From NCBI GenBank assembly GCA_037447655.1, contig JBBHKE010000973.1, forward strand, positions 133,267-197,266: a stretch of 64,000 nt of DNA, written 5' to 3'. Each line of letters opens with the position of its first letter. The first letter of the stretch is position 1. The notes under the pieces were generated by a model that saw only the letters and a program-made list of their open reading frames with translations, was not told the origin of the DNA and made no database searches. The translations under genes and the position numbers were made by a program. Source of the DNA: Zygnema cylindricum (lineage: Eukaryota > Streptophyta > Zygnematophyceae > Zygnematales > Zygnemataceae). Below, piece after piece: positions 1-13,500 of the stretch.

Positions 1-50
1 ACCCACTCGTGTACGAGACACATTTATGATAAACCCATTGTAGGACACCC

Positions 51-252
51 TAGCCCATGATGACGAGACTTTAAAGAATAAAACATTATAAGATAACACC
101 CTAAAAGGGATATTTTTTTTTCCAATCTAATGACACTAATATTGGAAAACGTAGCCCATGATGATGAGACTCTAAAGAAGAAAACAGTGGAAGATAACAC
201 TATAAAAAGGATAATTTTTTTTCCAATCTAATGACATTAATACTGGAAAACG
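51..252. repeat. Two-copy tandem repeat, 101-bp unit
   Basis: Unit one is 51-151 and unit two 152-252. Both open with TAGCCCATGATGA and close with TGGAAAACG, and both carry a T-run followed by CCAATCTAATGACA. A few substitutions separate the copies, so the duplication is not recent. No coding potential is apparent. Confidence 0.8.
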
Positions 253-674
253 TAGAAAAATGGGAACTAACGCAAACACATAAAGGGCTTAAAAAGCGAA
301 CTAACCTAAGCACAACAAAGTCGTTAGACCTTAGAGGGTAGGGTTTGAAACTGTATCTGTACAAATACATGACAACACGGGCGTTATATCTTCAAAAGCA
401 AGGGTTTGAAACTATAGTCGTAATAATACATAAGATGACCGTGAAAGAGAACAACAAAATCAAGGAAACATTTCACAAAATCGGAGAAATATTGGCCTCA
501 AGTAGGGAGAATAACGAAGTTGGGTGAAAAAATGATTGTTAAACAAGATGAGAGAACTATTGCCCGAAAGTTGGGAGAAAAATGTTGGATTCGCACATGA
601 ATGTCGTTCAATTCGGGGTAGAATATGGTAATATATATACTCGAAGTCGCCCGTGATAATTGGGTACGGACTCG

Positions 675-760
675 CTAGACTCTACATCAAGTGGCTGACA
701 GAGTGGTAGTGCGTTCGACGCTGAAGTGAAAGGTCCCAAGTTCGAGCCCTGACCATCTTT
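675..760 (+). repeat. tRNA-like segment, probable SINE head or decayed tRNA
   Basis: An A-box-like stretch (AGAGTGGTAGTGCG, near 699-712) and a B-box-like stretch (AAGTTCGAGCC, near 738-748) are spaced as in a tRNA gene with pol III internal promoters. The acceptor ends do not pair and the T stem is broken, so this is unlikely to be a working tRNA. It is followed by a T-rich then A-rich tail, as in a tRNA-derived retroposon. Confidence 0.5.
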
Positions 761-1635
761 GTTTTTCCTAGTAACAAAAAAAAAATACAATAAGTCGACA
801 ACAAGAACAATTAGAATATAATAATAAGATTATATACACAACAACCCTAAAACAAAAAAAACAGATGTATCAACAATAAAGAAACAATACATTAATAATA
901 TAATATACACAAAAACATAAATAATAAATCGTCAACAACAAGAACAAGAATAAAATATACTAATTATACAATGTACAAAAAAAAAATCGTCAACAAGAAC
1001 AATAAGAATATAATAATACGATTAAATATAGCAACAACCCTAAAATAAAAAAAATAAACACAATAAATAGAAAAAAAACAAACAATAAACAGAGAAAAAA
1101 AAACAAAAACAATAAATAGAAACCAAAAAACCTATTATAAAAACCGTTAAATATTTTCCAATAAAATGTTCACCTTACTAGCTAAACCACCAAAAAAATC
1201 TTTAAATATTTTCTAGTTCAATGTTTGACTTACTACTTCTCGCCCATTGTGTTCGCGTTGTCTTACAGGTTTGCACACCTATATATATTTGTACGTTTTT
1301 TCGTCATAAAATGAATAATAAAAAAAAAAAACTAAACAAAATAACTAAAAATGAAAAAAAAGTGAATGGAATAATGAAAAAAAAAATCCCTTATGCGCAT
1401 GCAACACACAAAAATGCATGCATACATCATGTGGAAATACGTACGTTTGTACATAGTTTAAGATAAAGACGTAGGTGAAATATTTATATACTTAAATATA
1501 TTCATATATTTGAAGACCACCCTTTATTATAAGCGATGCAAGGTACCCCTTAAACAAGAAATTAATCATTCCGTATTCAGGCACAAATCTATAATTACCA
1601 CAACGATCATAAAGTTATTTATATAGAAATAAGCG

Positions 1636-1990
1636 AAGGTCTGTTGAAAAAACCTTATGTGTGTTGAAATAACCTTTGTCATTTTGAAAAAACTTATTTC
1701 TATTGCAGTAGTTCGCGAATGTGTGCGTTGAAAAAACCTTATTTGTGTTAAAAGAACCTTTGGCATTTTGAAAAAACTTATTTCCATCGTAGTAGGCGAA
1801 TATGTGAAAAACCTTATTTTGACATAACCTTATATGTGTTGAAAAAACCTTTAACATTTTGAAAAAAACGTACTTCCATGCTAGTAGGCGAATGTGTGGA
1901 AAAACTTACTTTTATAGTATTATGCGAGTTTGGGGAAATGTGTGTTGAAAGAACCTTTGACAATAACCTTTAGCATTTTGAAATAACAGT
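1636..1990. repeat. Imperfect tandem array, units of about 100 bp
   Basis: Three to four degenerate units repeat the order GTTGAAAAAACCTTA, then AACCTTTG.CATTTTGAAAAAA, then TTCCAT..TAGTAGGCGAATGTGTG. Unit lengths vary through small indels. It is AT-rich satellite-like DNA without coding features. Confidence 0.65.
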
Positions 1991-2489
1991 GGCAGTAATT
2001 TACACGAAAATTCTTTACAGGAGCACTGAGCATTTAGTCATTACCACCATCATTGTTTGCACGTTGCATAATTTGTTATTAGAGTAGGAAATACCTTACA
2101 TGGACGATGTAACTACAAAGTTTATTTCGTTTCGTCCGATTTAATATGTTAGTACAAGACTTCTAATACTTTATTTTTCAAAGGTTTCATTTCGTGACGT
2201 TCTTCAATTTACGTCTAAGTTTAATGTTACGCTTCGCGATTATATTTCAATTTTGCAGCTAAATTAAAAGCGAACATGTGTGCTCTCACTGCGGAGCTCA
2301 CGTAAAGTTAAAAAGTGATTGTGCGCAACACTTTTATTCATATATGGTTGCCGCGTTTTTGTTATTGTAAACCTTGGCTGATCGTGTAAATTGTTGATTT
2401 TATTACGATGGATGGCGTTCGCAAGCGCGACAAAATTTTAACCGGTTGTAACAATATTTTGAAAGTCAAAGTTGTTCAACTAATTGACT

Positions 2490-2620
2490 GTCAAATTTAA
2501 ACTTAACGGTACTTTACTTGTACATGTGTGTACTTAAAACGTACTATAATTGATAAGGTGATGTAAGTGATTGTGCGCAACCAAAATAGTGATTGCCATG
2601 CTTAGTCCCCTAAATATATT
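2490..2620. repeat. Dispersed repeat, copy 1
   Basis: This copy shares the block CGGTACTTTACTTGTAC, then GTACTT.AAACGTAC, then GTGATTGTGCGCAAC and ATTGCCATG, in the same order as 38550-38672. The motif GTGATTGTGCGCAAC also occurs alone near 2315. The element is diverged and I could not define its ends. Confidence 0.6.
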
Positions 2621-4559
2621 TCCAATTTAATGGTCATAATTTAGAGGAGTTTATGTCGTGTTATTGACACTTACGACACTTTCTTATGTAACCAAAACTT
2701 TGTCTTGCTACTTTATTTTTTAGCGAAGATTTTTCGTACTACTTTCAGAGTGTTATAATGTAACGCAATTGCACGATTCACACTATAAATGGATGATGAA
2801 TGAGATGAGGAAATGAATGTCTTTTTTTTGTTTGGACGTGAATCGCCTTTGACGTCATCTCACGTCAACAAAAACGTCGCGATGTGATTTATGTTGTCGT
2901 ACGATTAGGCGCCGATGACTCAAATCCGTCCGTACCAAACTATCGTTTTTCACCCGTAAGAAGGGGGGAAGACGTTTTGTCAAAGTTATAAATAGCTTTT
3001 AAGTTTATATTTTTTTACGTTCTATTTTAGATGATTTTGATTGGCTATTTGATAATGGGTTAGCATTTTAAAAAATTTATCTACTATAAATCATTCATTC
3101 GGGATACGTCTTCCTGTGTTTTCAAAATCGGATTTATGCATTCCGAAAAGGATTTCCGGAAAAAAAGATGATTTACCACAGTTGTCAAAGTTTTGACGCA
3201 CTTGACTGTATGCTTTGTCCGTCGCTACGCTCCAAATTGTATATTTTGTCCGTCGCTAAGCTCCAAAAAGCTTGACAACCGAGCGGTCGACTTGATTGGT
3301 GCCTCTGTTTTTGTTTTTTTCGGAATGAATGGTACTGGATTATTCGTTTCCTCATCTCATTCACCATCCATTTCTAGTGTGAATCGTGCAAATGAAATTG
3401 CTACTTTAATTGTGACGGATGTAGACGTGGGTGTAATTTGTGACGGTTGTAGACGACTATCAAACTTGCGACAATTGATGATTTTATAGTGGTTTCTTAT
3501 GACATTGTAGATGTTTTGGGTTTGTGACATTTTGACGTCACGCTCAATTATGATAGCGTCACTAATTCCAAAACTTTACGCCATGGTTTCCCGATTTTGT
3601 TTTTTCGTCCTTTCTCACTCTATTTGCCATCAAAATACGCCCAAAGACAATAAAAAGTAATATTTTTCAGAGACATTTCATTTGATGCCATTCTTGCCGT
3701 TTTTCATTGCAAGAATTGTGAGATAGACAGTGGTAATGGTAGAGGGAAGGAAAAAGAGGCGCCTTCACGGACTTCGCTTTTGACGAAATGGCGTCCGTCG
3801 GTCGAGACCCCTCCACGCCCACACGCTGGAAACGTGCAGTGGATGTTTTTTTGGGTACTCCGCGCAGAAAAGTTTTCAAAAACCTCCGACGAGTGCGACA
3901 ACGTCTGCCTATTCGTTGACATCATAGAACTTTAGTTAAAATCCCCTCTCGAGGTGATTTCAGTAGATGTTTGAAGATGAGCTGGAAGAACGGGAGAGTG
4001 GGTCGAAACGCGGTAGACGACAAACTGTAGTACATCTAAAGTTTCAAATTGGCGCAAATTGTACTATAGTAATTTCATTTTTTTTGTACGGCTGCGGGTT
4101 TTCTCGTTGCGGGCTAAGTTTTGGAGAAAAACGACAATAAAATACCCTTAGTTTATCACATGGGAAAGTGCCCTAAAAGCGATTCACGGTGCCAGAAACA
4201 CACAAAATCGGACACAAGTCTCCGACTCCCCACTTGCTTTTCACTTTACAACTTTTGCATTATCTTAATTCAATCATTCTCTTTTATGATTTCATATTTA
4301 TGGAGGTGATCCTGACCATCCGATGCAGAATTTTCAAAGGGCCAAACGTACATTGTTGTCTTGTACGGCTGTACCTTACCTTGTACCAAATTGTCGTACC
4401 GTACAGTGGGTACACGTTACCTGGAAATGTAGGCAATAGCATTGGCACTTGTCGTCCAAATGCACTTTTACTCTCTGGGCGATTTGACACTTCGACCTTC
4501 AAAAGCTGTGATGGTGTCTGCCCTGAAGGAAGCTTTCAGCTGGAGCTAAGCTGAAAGCT

Positions 4560-7500
4560 ATGGCTTTTTTGGTTTCCGTTTTTTGTCTGCTTCTCATATG
4601 TGTTTTGGACCTCCGGAGAGTTTTTTCCGACAGTCAGTTCTCATTGGTAAGTCCATATTTTGTCTCGTTTTGTTTTTTTCAAGGTTCACCTGCTCTTTCA
4701 CTTCCTCTTTCGTCCCTTTCACCCTTTTTTTGGCCACTTTGTCAACAATTTAAAGATGGAAATTTGATCTGAAGTTTGATTTGATTTGCCTTGGTGACTG
4801 TTCAAGATTTTTTGGCCCTATTATGCAAACGGTTAATTTGACTGCTTGCATTTTTTTTCGCAGACTGTGGTGGACAGTCCAATCAGGGACATAGTATGGG
4901 TTGGGGAAAGTGACCAAGTAAGCCAGTTTGACCTATTTTTCATTCATTTTACACATTCTGGCAAGGCTGTCATGTAATTCTTTAGAGTGTTTTTATTTTT
5001 ATTCCTAATTTACAATTTGAACACTTCAATAGAGGAGAAAACTGTGAAATATGTTCGTGGAATCACATTTGTTCAATTCTGTATTTACATACCAGAGGCG
5101 TGTGGCATTCACATTTTCCTGCTTGCAGTATTACGAATTCACATTGTATTTCAATGTTGTCTTTGTCAGCCAGTTTGAATTTTGGCGGTATATTAATCCT
5201 TCTTAGAAAGCAAAGCGCTGCAATCGCAGGTGGTATTCACCATTACTGAGGAGGGCCACCTATGGAGAAGCATGGATGGAGGGATGACTTGGAGCGACCA
5301 TACAGCCAGTGGCAAAGTAAGCTTACTGTGGGGCCACTTCAAATTCTCGTTGACAATCAACTGCAGCTTGAACCTCAAAGGTCCACAGGATATTGTATTA
5401 AACTCATAGTTCAAATGTGCGAAACCATTGGAAACTCTATATTTGGTTTCCCCATGCTATACGAGAATCATACTGTATAATACGTGTATAGTATGGGGTA
5501 ACCATATATAGCGTTTCCAATCGTTTTCGCACAGGAACACGATTAGAAGCAACTAAAACAATTATAGCAACTAGTAGGGGCAACTGGAGCTCTGTGTCAT
5601 ACACTCTGGAATCGTGTGTGCAAACTCTTTGGCTTCTCCAGCTTGTCACCTCTTACATGTATTCAGATTGAATGAATAACTTGAATGATGTGAATCACTT
5701 GAATGTGATGCTGTGGGCTTTATGCTCTCAATTAGCAGTAGTTCGCTGACACACACTTTCTTATGCAGCTTGCAGGTGTATTTGAGACGTCTGGCAATTA
5801 TGGGTAGGCGGAAAGTGTTCAGAAACCATGAATCCTGATGATTTTGGTTTGGACAAAATGCAAGTTTTAAGAACGGCACTTCTTGAACGGAATGTAATGA
5901 ACATTGGTGGTTTTTGAGAATGTATCGATTCCATAGTAGTTCATACTAAGACCGATGTCACATTATCTGTTCTTTTGAATTGGACCTCTCAGCAGGCAAA
6001 AAAAAGGAGGGGGGGGGGGGGGGTTTTTGGGGGGGGGGGGGGGGATAGGGACAGACCTTGCTTTTGTTTCAAAGTGCTTGCTAGAACCTAGATGATTAAA
6101 CGGCTATTGCTACAAAAAACTTTCAACTTTCTAGTTCAATGCGTGAAAGCAAGTAGAGCATACTGTGCTCTTTCACCTTTTCCAAGCTAGAACTTTTGCG
6201 CCTATTCTTTTCTTTTATATAGCATGTGTTATGAACCTGAGTATTTTTAACGCATTGCCTCAAGCTGGAACACGTTGGAGCTTTGAGCCCACTGGATTGT
6301 AAGGCTTTCTGATGGGAAACTCGCTTGTCCGATTCTTTCAAACTATCTGGTGTCTGGTGTCCTGTCCTCTGGTTCAGCGATTATAAGCCAATCCACGGCG
6401 TCCAAGCACTTCTTTTTCATGAGGCTGCTGCTAAGAAGGTTAGGCAGCAACCTGAGTCTTTGAGCTTCCTTACATTGTATTATATGCTTATTTCGGCATG
6501 AGTAGTTGGTCTTCATTGTCTTTATCCATAAGCCATTCAGTCTATCCAACTGTTTTTCTGCAATGGTCGCCTAAGTACAGTCTACTGCTTGATATAGCTC
6601 AACAGATGAGACATGATTCACATACTCACATGATGATTGAAGCAATCTTTACAAGGGAGCAAGTGTCTAATTGTGACATTGCTATGGTTGCCTATTATTT
6701 TTTCAGGGGGGTTTTAAATTGTTGGCCAGATGTTAAAGGAAGGCCTAATGTGACACATTTCATTCTTAATGTAGCAATATGAAGCTGTTTTTGATTCTTG
6801 GGTGGAAACAGATATTTTTCCGAGGTGGAGCTGATTTTCATTGGGTAACTGATGATTTCGGTAAGTTCTTGCTGCTCTGGACGTTTCTATTTTAGCATTG
6901 TTAGAACTGATGTGTGTCCACTAGCTTCAGGTATCGTAACATGGGTGGGCACAAAAAAATTATCTGGTTATATATTGCAACTTACTGCAAAGTCCAAGTA
7001 TACCAATCAAAACTCTTTCACTTTTCATTTTTTTTATTGTTTGCAAATAATCCTTTCGACTCTTTATGCAAAGCATATAAGGTTACGTTCAGTTGCTTCA
7101 GAGTGGAGTGAAATTGTGAAGAGTACACGGCAGATTTGTACGATCACATTTATAGGTGTTTATCTGCTTAGGTGGTAGTGTGATTTTACCACGACTGGAA
7201 CATTTTTTTGAGTTACATTGAGTTTCTCATTCTGTCCAGAAGCCCAATCAAGTGACTAGCAATATGAATTGTATAAACATCGAATTTATTCGCTCAAACC
7301 TGCTCTGGAACTCTTGAACTTCCTGGGACATTTTGTTCTATTCCAATTCTCTGAAGTAGGTTATTTATGGGTTATTTTGGCCTTCGGGAAGTTGTTGCTG
7401 GCATTTGGAAGGTAACCCAAAGCATGACAAATTCCTTGCCTAACTGTTCAACCTCGTGAACAGTAAACTCTTGTTATTTGAAATTTACACTATGCTTCCC

Positions 7501-10500
7501 ATCGCTATTGAAGGAATGACTAGTGTGAATGCTAAATTAGAATGGACGATGCTAGTTTAGTGTATGGAGACATGGTAGATTGTATTCCACTCCCTTAAAT
7601 AATATTATGAACACTGTTTTATGATTTTCGGCTGAGAAAATCTCGACTGTTTTAGTGTCATTAACACTAATAGCAATGGATAGCTTTGAGCATGTGTCTG
7701 TTTTTTTTCCTTTTTGGTTTTTTTGCACACTCTTGCAGATGCTGACGCAAGACAGTTTGATGTTTTATGCTCTTTTTGTGTACTGGACTCTTCGTCACTA
7801 GTTTGAGTGTTGACCTATTTTGCTGGAGGTCTAATTTTGAGTCCTTTGTTAAGCCCAGCCGTTCCATTTTAATACCTAAATTGACTCGTCTCATATTTTT
7901 TTTAACTGGCCTCGGATGCGTTCTCAGGGGAGACATACAAGAAGATCAAAGGCCCTGATGGGCATTTGGGTTTTGTCACCATCAGACTGCATCCCACGGA
8001 GACTGACTGGGTAAGTCAAATTCTTTCTTGAATGGGGGAATTATTCAGAGGTGTGTGGTGTGTACATTTGTGTGGAAGCTGTTTCCCATAAAGTTTTCCT
8101 GTGTCGTTTGATCTGTTTATGTTTACATGTAACATCTAGCTGACACCTGTCATGTACATGTGATGTCCCTATTATGATGGATATATAGATATTGGCAATG
8201 GCACGTCGATGGACATGCTGGTCTCAAGACCCTTCTCAAAGGAAGTATTGTGCAGATGATGTGAGTGCCCTTTTCTGTTCACAAGCTTGTTCCCTCTTTT
8301 GCTGATTTTGCCCTGTCATGTGGAACTAGTGGCTGTCATTTTTTTTCTGTAAAACCATTGATTATTGCATATATAAATAATTTAATCTGAAAAGCTACAG
8401 TTTACTGATTGGATACTTTCAGATATAAAGGGTTTGCACTGCTTTATAACCAGGAATATGCACACGCAGGGTTTTCCATCCATCTGTCACAGGGAGGACG
8501 AACAATCAATTTAAATGAAGACATGTAATTATATTAATAGATTTTTCATCATATAGATTGGTGGCACAATTTGCAGTGCATACTACACGAGAAATTAGAA
8601 AACCAATAAAATGGTCCATCTCCTGTTCGGCAACTCAAGGCGACATGAATCAATGTTATGGGTTTTAGCACTTTCCATTCATTTACACTGAATCAATCTT
8701 TTCTCCCTTCTTCATCAACTTTTTAGTTCTACAAAAGGATATGTAGGGTAGGAGAAGCGGAGTTTTTTTTTCAGTCTTGCCTGCCAGTTGTTATTGCAGG
8801 AATTAACTGTTGTTTTTTGCTTGTGATATCGACTTTTTCACAGCTGTTCTTGACAAAGGACTTTGGCAACACCTGGTTAAACTTGACTGAAAGGTCACAG
8901 GTGCGTCCTTACTGTAGCTCAAGGAAAAAGGAGTGAAAAGGAGGTCGTATTGTGATCTCAGCAAGAAGTGTCAACATAGAGAATACACTTAACTGTAATT
9001 ATCTGATGCAGCTTGCCTAGCGGTTGATTAGCTATTTGTTTCTCAAGCATATGCTCATAAGGTTTTCAATTAATCATATTGGTCTATTATTTCAATTAGT
9101 CCTTTGGATACACCCGTGTGTTTCTTTGTTGCCTTCAATTTAGACCAGTATGGTGGTTTATGTGTTTTTAACGAAGGGTCTAGGTGTCATCTTGATTGCA
9201 GTACTTCTGTGTGGAATCCTGAGGTAATTAATGCTTTTTGCAGGGACACATACTCAGTTTTGCAGACTTCGATTGGGGATGGAGCAAGGTACATTCTGAT
9301 TTACAACAACTGCGTGACCCAATGTGATCCTTTTTAGAAGGATCTTGCGTGTGTGTGCGTGTTGTTTTCTTCTGCTGGTTGCTCTGTTTCTTAACTTCTT
9401 ACTGGAGTATGGTCAATTTGGAGAGGGGGAGCCCTCAGTACCTAGCAGTAGACTGTGAACAACAAAACATTTGTTTCTGAACAGCACGTTGTTAGATTCA
9501 TAGAAAACATTGGGGTTTATCAACTGCTCGTAAATCATGTAATGGACTACCTTAGTGGACAAACAGGGAAGACTCACCTGGCTGCTAGATCAGACCCTTT
9601 ACCTGCAGGTCAAATCTCTGCTGATATATGGACCAGCCAGAGGTCTTAGCTATGGGGCCTGTGGTATGCTTGCAGAACCCCGAGGCCCCGCAGAACAAAG
9701 TGTATAAGAAGGTGAGTTCTGGTTGATGACAAGGATGAGGTTTTACAGTTATGCTAAGCAGATTTAGTGAGCCCCAAAAGCTTGACCGACTATTTTGCTG
9801 GTGCCAGTGTTTGAGTAAATATTTTTTGCATATGTTCACTGCCCGAGCATGGATCTTCACACTTGTCATCATTTGGTTGATTTGGGCATGTCATGGAGGA
9901 TGTATCTGCACAGGCAAACGATATCTTTTACCTGCCTACACTATTTATTCAGACCTTTGCAAGTTGTTCTCTGCATGTCTTCATTGCATTCTGTACTAAT
10001 AGGATTTAGGTCTCTATATCCACCATGGATGTCTTAACAAACACAGGTGAAGGTCACAAATTGGTTGTTGTTCTGGCCTGCAACTGTTTCTCTTGCAAGG
10101 GTCACGCGATCTATTTTTATAATGTCATTAGTTCTGAAATTGTATCTTGCTTTTTTCCTATCATTATGCTGGTCTTGCGCATATCCTGCAGTCATTGCTG
10201 ACATTGCTGAACAAGGAGCGGAATCCCTTCTGAGCTTTTATGGTTTTGTACATTCCATGCTGTCGAAGAACAGTGGTCTTGGAACTGTGATTGATTCTTT
10301 CCATTATTTGGCTCCTTAAAGCATATGTCTGTCACCTGTTGTTTCGAACTGACTGTAGCTCTGATATTTACAGCACCAATATAGTGGGGCTGTTGTGGGT
10401 TCCTTAGGACACTATTTTGGCGGCAGTGTTTGAAAACCGCGCTGATGTACGAAATCACTTGGCGCAACATGGGACCAATGTAGTTGCCGGATGGGATAAA

Positions 10501-13500
10501 TATGTCGATTTTGTTCGAAGCCATGACTTATTCAAGACAGCACATACAAAAGTTGTTCCTTGCGGTAACCAGTTTGAGATTATGGCCGGGAATCTTTTCT
10601 TGGTATGTGTTTGCTTTGTTCAAACTCCACCAGGTCTGCACGGTATAGCAATCATATGTCATTTATGCTGTTGATTTATTTGATTGAAGTATTTGATTGC
10701 AATACCACAGGGTTTTAGTAAACTCGAGCCCAGCATGTTTGTTGGTTTCTGGCCGTTTAGTATTTTTCTTAACAGGCACTTGTGCTTTTGATTGGCCCTT
10801 GGGTTTACTAATTTCATGGCATTTGCAGCCACCCTTCCCTGAGGATAGGTTTTCGGTTAGCTGGAATTGGGGTTGAAGTTTGTTGGAACTTACTCGTGTA
10901 TGCACGGCATGGTGAATGTTTAATCGGATGTTAATATGGTCACAGCCTTCACAAGTGGTATGCAAGGGCATATCACAACACTGATAGCTCTAGTCTGAAA
11001 AGTATGATCTGTATAGCGTTGGACAAGGGCTCTCCAATTTGATGTTTGAATTTTCTGTTAAGATGATCAAGTTCCTATTCAATTTTGAATGTGTTTTTGC
11101 AGTATGTCATTTCTGTCGAGTTTTACAAGGACTGCTCTGTTGTTGTTGGTTGTTATACTCAGGCTGTGGCTGAACACTGTGGAGAGCGTGGACATATCAA
11201 TTCTCCAGTTTCAGGAGTCAAGCTGAAGATTAGTTCTGATCAGGGGGCTTCTTTCAGAGACGCATGCTTCCCTGTCCCTTTTTCAGAGCGAGGCTATAGT
11301 GTTGTGGATGCCACTCCAACAGCTGCCTATGTTAATGTGGACTATGCTGCTGTGGGTCAGAGAAGCGCTCCCTATGGAGACGTCTTTGTTTCGGATACGA
11401 ATTTGACACTTTTTACCGTCAGTTTGCTTCGAAATGCACGATCTTTGGGAGGAGCTGTCGATTTTGCGGCTGTGCAGGTACTTGAACTCCTGCTCCTGAC
11501 TGTGTGTTGGGTTTAAATAATGATGCTAGGACATTGTTATTGCTGAAATAAATGTATTACTTGTTACGGTATTTCATTTCTAGGTTGATCCTTTTTTGAT
11601 ATTCCTTTGATTGTTTTTAAAACTGATGGTAATTGGAGAGCTTCCGTTGCAGGCATTGCCAGGTGTCTACATTGCGAATCAGATAGAGCTGGATGACGAT
11701 GATGCAGTCACAGCTCGACATGCCGTAAGTGACTGAACTTTTTGCTGCAAAGTTGACCTGCCTTTCATGTGTGACATGAGAAGATGTTTGACTGACCTCA
11801 GAAATATTTTTCAGCTATTGAAGGATTCCGAACCAATTTTGCATTGTGCAAAAGACTAAGATTTTGAGAAGAAGCGGTTTGTAAGTCAATATTTGGCACA
11901 CTGCAAGATACATCTGAATGTATGACAAATCTAATCTTTTTAATTATACAGATAATTTCTTGTTCCCAAAAATTGAGTAGTATCAGAGACTTTGCTTTCT
12001 GGGAGATATACATAGACTTCTCAAACAATATGTTCGATCAATACCATTGGCAGGTCTAGAAGCTGTTGACATATTCTCTAAATGTAAGTCGAATTTTTAG
12101 TAGCTAGCTTCTAAGCTTTTAGGATGCACCTTTTTGCAGTTTCCAGGGAGTGAATAAGAAGCCTGTGAACCTCCAAATCTGGGCAGTTATGCCAACTGCT
12201 GAACTTTGTTTTATTTGCCCATTTTGTTTGATAAGGGCGATATAATGACCCTGTGCATGATTCCAACAGCAATTGGCAATGCCCATATGTATCGTGTTCT
12301 GCCTTCTACCATTGGCTGCTTATTATAGATTAGCCCGCCTAATCCACTATGGCCAAGCAAAAATTATCTCAAAGTGATTTCATCTAGAGGGAGAAGGAGG
12401 TTTTCAGGGTACTGCAGAATCAGGAGGGAGCGATATGCTTGTCCGAACGACAACCAAGATCAGTCTCAATGGAGGGTCAACGTAAGTTCAAGCTTGTCTT
12501 TGATTCTGTCTCAGCTACTGCACCAAGGATGTCAATGGCCCTATTTTAAGATTTGTATCTGCACTCCAGAAATTTTGACGCTTTTGCGTACGTGTTTCAT
12601 CTTCTGATATCAGAATGGGTACTTCTTGGTTGCTCTTGGTTGGATGGAGGAGGCCTGTATTGTGTCTTTTGATGTGGTCAGGTTCTCATGCCTCTAAACT
12701 GTATCATAAGACACATGAAGCCGCTATCTAAGCGAGCTTTACATGTGATACATCTGCGCCTTTTTGAAGGGGCTACTTTGCCAGTTCCGTTAGCTATTCC
12801 ACTGAAAAACTAGCTTCATTAAATAATTGTTTTGGCTAGAGCCATCCATGTGTGAGTGTGATTAGTTTCTTTTCTTCCTCAAGTAGCGTGTTCTGATTCG
12901 GAAATTATCAACGCAGCCAATCCAATTGCTTGTTATTTAGGCGTTACGAACTCACCATCTATCTTTCCGTTTTTGAAAGAGGTTTTTCTGCTGTTTCTGA
13001 TCTTGTGTTTTGTTTCTTCTAAGCTTTCAAGACATGCCTTGTTGCTGATGTTTTTGCACATAAGCACAGGCTGGAATGTAGCGAGCAATTAAGCTGTTGT
13101 AGAAACTTGTCAGCATTGTTGTTTATATAAATGCCTCGGATTTGAGATGAAGGGACGCCACTGAATCTTTTGTTTCTTCAGGTCATTGAGGCCCTTTATG
13201 CCTTCACCTGACTTGACCTAACGTGGAGGCTTAATGGTTTTCCATGGGGATATTGCAGATGGGAAACCTTACGGCCTCCAAGAAATGATTCCAATGGAGA
13301 ACCCATCAACTGTGATAGAAAACAGAGCTGTTCTCTTCATCTCCACGGGACCACCAGCTGGGTGAATGGCAATGGCTTTGCTTTTGTGTATTCGCATAAG
13401 ACGACTCCAGGTCTTGTTATATCTACAGGCAACGTGGGGCAATATTTATTTCAAGATAGCACAGTCAATACCTACTTATCTCGCGATGGTGGACAGAGCT

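Larger units (their letters stand above)
1..4559. other. AT-rich intergenic region upstream of the sortilin gene
   Basis: I see no supportable gene here. Open frames are short, AT-rich and match no family I recognise. The stretch holds a two-copy tandem repeat at 51-252, a tRNA-like segment near 675-760, A-rich DNA at 780-1150 in which the motif CAACAAGAACAA recurs near 795, 935 and 990, an imperfect tandem array at 1636-1990, one copy of a dispersed repeat near 2490-2620, and a short direct repeat built on TTGTCCGTCGCTA near 3213-3262. The last several hundred bases would contain the sortilin promoter, but I see no core element I would defend. Confidence 0.6.

Noticed and set aside
675-760. 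Functional tRNA gene
   Set aside because: The internal boxes are present, but the acceptor stem does not pair and the T stem has mismatches.
1636-1990. CRISPR-like array
   Set aside because: The repeats are imperfect and units are contiguous with no unique spacers. The genome is eukaryotic.
3193-3489. 98-residue open frame
   Set aside because: It runs through a short direct repeat, has no domain signal, and overlaps an equally open frame on the other strand.
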